From assembly GCA_963743595.1 (NCBI GenBank), contig CAVURW010000032.1, forward strand, positions 1 through 32,919: DNA of 32,919 nucleotides, in the 5' to 3' direction. The notes under the pieces are model-generated. The model saw only the letters and a list, made by a program, of their open reading frames with translations, searched no databases and was not told the origin of the DNA. Made by a program: the position numbers and the translations under genes. This DNA comes from CAVURW01 sp963743595. GTDB taxonomy: Bacteria; Verrucomicrobiota; Verrucomicrobiia; Methylacidiphilales; UBA1321. Shown one piece after another: positions 31,225 through 32,919 of the stretch. Numbering within the stretch: the first letter of the stretch is position 1; every line of letters begins with the position of its first letter.

Positions 31225-32919
31225 CTAGTGATCCGATGAAGTCGCCGGCGGAGTCGAGTCAGGCGGAGCTCCGATAGGAGCAAAATTAGACCCCACGTTC
31301 TTGCCGAGTTGTATGAGAGCACTGGTCGCGGAGATCGCGATCAACCCTTGATTACCGATACCTGAAGAGGAATCGATCACCACAGTTTGACCGTCGATCT
31401 TGGAATCGAAGCTCCAGGCACCCATATCCTCCATCCACTTGGTATCTTGAAGTTTCTCCTTGTGGGGAATGTCTGTGGTGCTCAGATACTGCTTTACGAT
31501 TGGGAGAGCGGAAGTCTTCCGGATCAGCGCGGGAGTGTCCATCATCCCGCAGCTGAGCGAGTTGGCGATGGGGCAGCCATCCGCAAAAACCGGGTTTTTA
31601 TCGATCGTCGTCTCACTCCCTTTTCGTCCTAGAGCAAGTTTTGCCTCATCCTTCGTTAAGAAGAGACCGAGATAAGGCCCGGTAACGAGAGTCGGAGAAA
31701 TCATCGGCAAACTCGTCGGAACCAGCGTGCTCAGTTGATAGTCGCCTACGGTGTCTTTCTGCACTTCCCCACCCTCCGGGGGCAGGGAGGCTTGCACCAC
31801 CACGAGCAGTTGCTTCACGACAGGGTCAAACGCCTGCTGATCTTTGATCTGAATCACGTAACCGCAGGAGGGGAAGGGCCAGCCCTCTTTCCAATCAGCC
31901 ACGACCGCCGTCTCTTCGCCGAGTCCCTTAACGACGTTCTTATCGAGATCAATACCCAGGTCGCTCATCTTTTCCAAGCCTTGATCATATTGAGCTTTGA
32001 GTTGCGGATCGGATTGCAAGATCTGCTTGAGGTTATCGACTTGAGCCCCCGCGTCGAAACGACTCGCCATGTAGAGGACGCTATCAGGTCCCGTCATCTT
32101 CAGCGTGTCGTACGCGCAGGGCGAGGTGTTTCCTAACCGCGTGATCGCTTCCGGCTTCATTGTCACCGTATAGCGTTCATTGATATTGCCATTGGCGAAA
32201 TTCCAACCGTAACCGATACCGCCGTACTCATCAGCGCGTTTGAGAACTTCCGGATTTTGCGGCCCAGGAAGCTGCGTCTTGCCCTTGGCCCACATGGACG
32301 GAACGTTTATGTACATCTCTGCTAGGGAATGATCGGCTAGTTTATCGAGGGTCACTTTGTAATCGGCGCTTTGAGAGAGGGAGGTCGCTTTATCGACTTT
32401 ACCGCTCTCCCGATCAATCCACCCTTGAATCGCAGAATCCTTAGTCGAAATCACGTCCCAGCCGTGGTTTTGCAAGACGAATAGCCGTGTGTGGTCCTTG
32501 CCTTCGAACCATTTATATTCCACTCCACCATAGGCGAGATCGCCTTCCTTTAAATCGGCTCCAGCCTTTTTCTTGGCTGCATCCAGGAGACTCGAGAACG
32601 TATTGAGACCATATTTTGGTTTGAGTCCGAATAAAACATCGGCGTCTTTCGCGACTGGATCGACATCTGTGACGGCGATAAATAGCTGCCCAGTTACAGT
32701 GGGAAACACACTGAGTATGATAGCCATGTCATCTGCGGGAATCTGTTTTTTCGCTTCGTCCCAGTAAACACGGGTCTCATCAGCCAGTTTCCCAGCTTTC
32801 AGCCCATTTGCTTGCCGGAGAAATTCCGTACCATTCGGAATGGTCACATAAACCATGGTGCTGCTGGGCAGGAAATCTGCCGCTACAGACGAATTTGGCC
32901 CGTATAAGTAGTAGTAACC
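31225..32919 (-). CDS. Exported or membrane-anchored protein of unknown function (5' end outside window)
   Basis: The frame is open to the right edge: 21 further codons before the Met at 32856 read GYYYLYGPNSSVAADFLPSS, then TMVYV, so the true start lies beyond the window and that Met is internal. About 564 residues are visible. The phrase FLPSSTMVYVTIPNGTEFL resembles the start of DUF3352-like bacterial exported proteins (a Leu-Pro-x-x-T/S, then a hydrophobic strand). The rest is mixed alpha/beta with no catalytic motif I recognise, and ends in a Pro/Ser tail (APPDSTPPATSSDH). An N-terminal membrane anchor just upstream is plausible. It precedes bioD by 6 bases. Confidence 0.75.
   Translation of the reverse strand, partial: GYYYLYGPNSSVAADFLPSSTMVYVTIPNGTEFLRQANGLKAGKLADETRVYWDEAKKQIPADDMAIILSVFPTVTGQLFIAVTDVDPVAKDADVLFGLKPKYGLNTFSSLLDAAKKKAGADLKEGDLAYGGVEYKWFEGKDHTRLFVLQNHGWDVISTKDSAIQGWIDRESGKVDKATSLSQSADYKVTLDKLADHSLAEMYINVPSMWAKGKTQLPGPQNPEVLKRADEYGGIGYGWNFANGNINERYTVTMKPEAITRLGNTSPCAYDTLKMTGPDSVLYMASRFDAGAQVDNLKQILQSDPQLKAQYDQGLEKMSDLGIDLDKNVVKGLGEETAVVADWKEGWPFPSCGYVIQIKDQQAFDPVVKQLLVVVQASLPPEGGEVQKDTVGDYQLSTLVPTSLPMISPTLVTGPYLGLFLTKDEAKLALGRKGSETTIDKNPVFADGCPIANSLSCGMMDTPALIRKTSALPIVKQYLSTTDIPHKEKLQDTKWMEDMGAWSFDSKIDGQTVVIDSSSGIGNQGLIAISATSALIQLGKNVGSNFAPIGAPPDSTPPATSSDH

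Overview
The window looks like a chromosomal segment of a Verrucomicrobiota bacterium. The strongest marker is the large protein at 15746-19930. It has a GspK/PilX-like pseudopilin N-terminus and the GRRFKIISFRW-type C-terminus of Verru_Chthon cassette protein A, a family I know only from Verrucomicrobia. The cell is Gram-negative: there is an autotransporter beta-barrel and a LolD-like ATPase. The GH43 enzyme and the secreted proteins fit a polysaccharide-using verrucomicrobium. Species or genus cannot be read from the sequence. I see no rRNA, tRNA, CRISPR array, transposase or phage gene, so the window is mostly ordinary chromosome with a few lineage-specific genes.

Layout. (1) Positions 1-8262, plus strand: the 3' part of an autotransporter, a strong terminator, then about 450 bp full of short palindromes and an 11-copy heptamer array, then a very large thioester-containing alpha-2-macroglobulin. 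(2) Positions 8278-21569, minus strand only: eleven genes, mostly tightly packed. In order of transcription these are an MGDG-synthase/MurG-like glycosyltransferase, ThiS, Verru_Chthon protein A, a secreted protein overlapping it, ribosomal protein bL33, a TPR membrane protein, a YmdB-type phosphodiesterase, MscL, a PAP2 phosphatase, a GH43 glycosidase and an RDD-fused adenylate cyclase. (3) Positions 21672-25606: a LolD-like ATPase, a DMT exporter divergent from a LysR regulator, and chorismate synthase. (4) Positions 25611-28183, minus strand: DUF423 protein, serine hydrolase and RuBisCO-like protein, apparently one operon. (5) Positions 28279-32919: a PfkB-type kinase and TsaD on the plus strand, then BioD and a 5'-truncated exported protein on the minus strand.

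How the genes fit together. Several genes are housekeeping: aroC (shikimate end product), tsaD (tRNA t6A), bioD (biotin), thiS (thiamine), rpmG (ribosome) and mscL (osmotic release). Envelope functions dominate the rest: autotransporter, A2M, LolD-like, PAP2, lipid-type glycosyltransferase and a pseudopilin-like giant. The least explained units are the vA/secreted-protein pair, the RuBisCO-like protein operon, the RDD-cyclase fusion and the palindrome cluster upstream of the A2M gene. I did not find a clearly new multi-gene defence or mobile system. Both window ends cut through genes.
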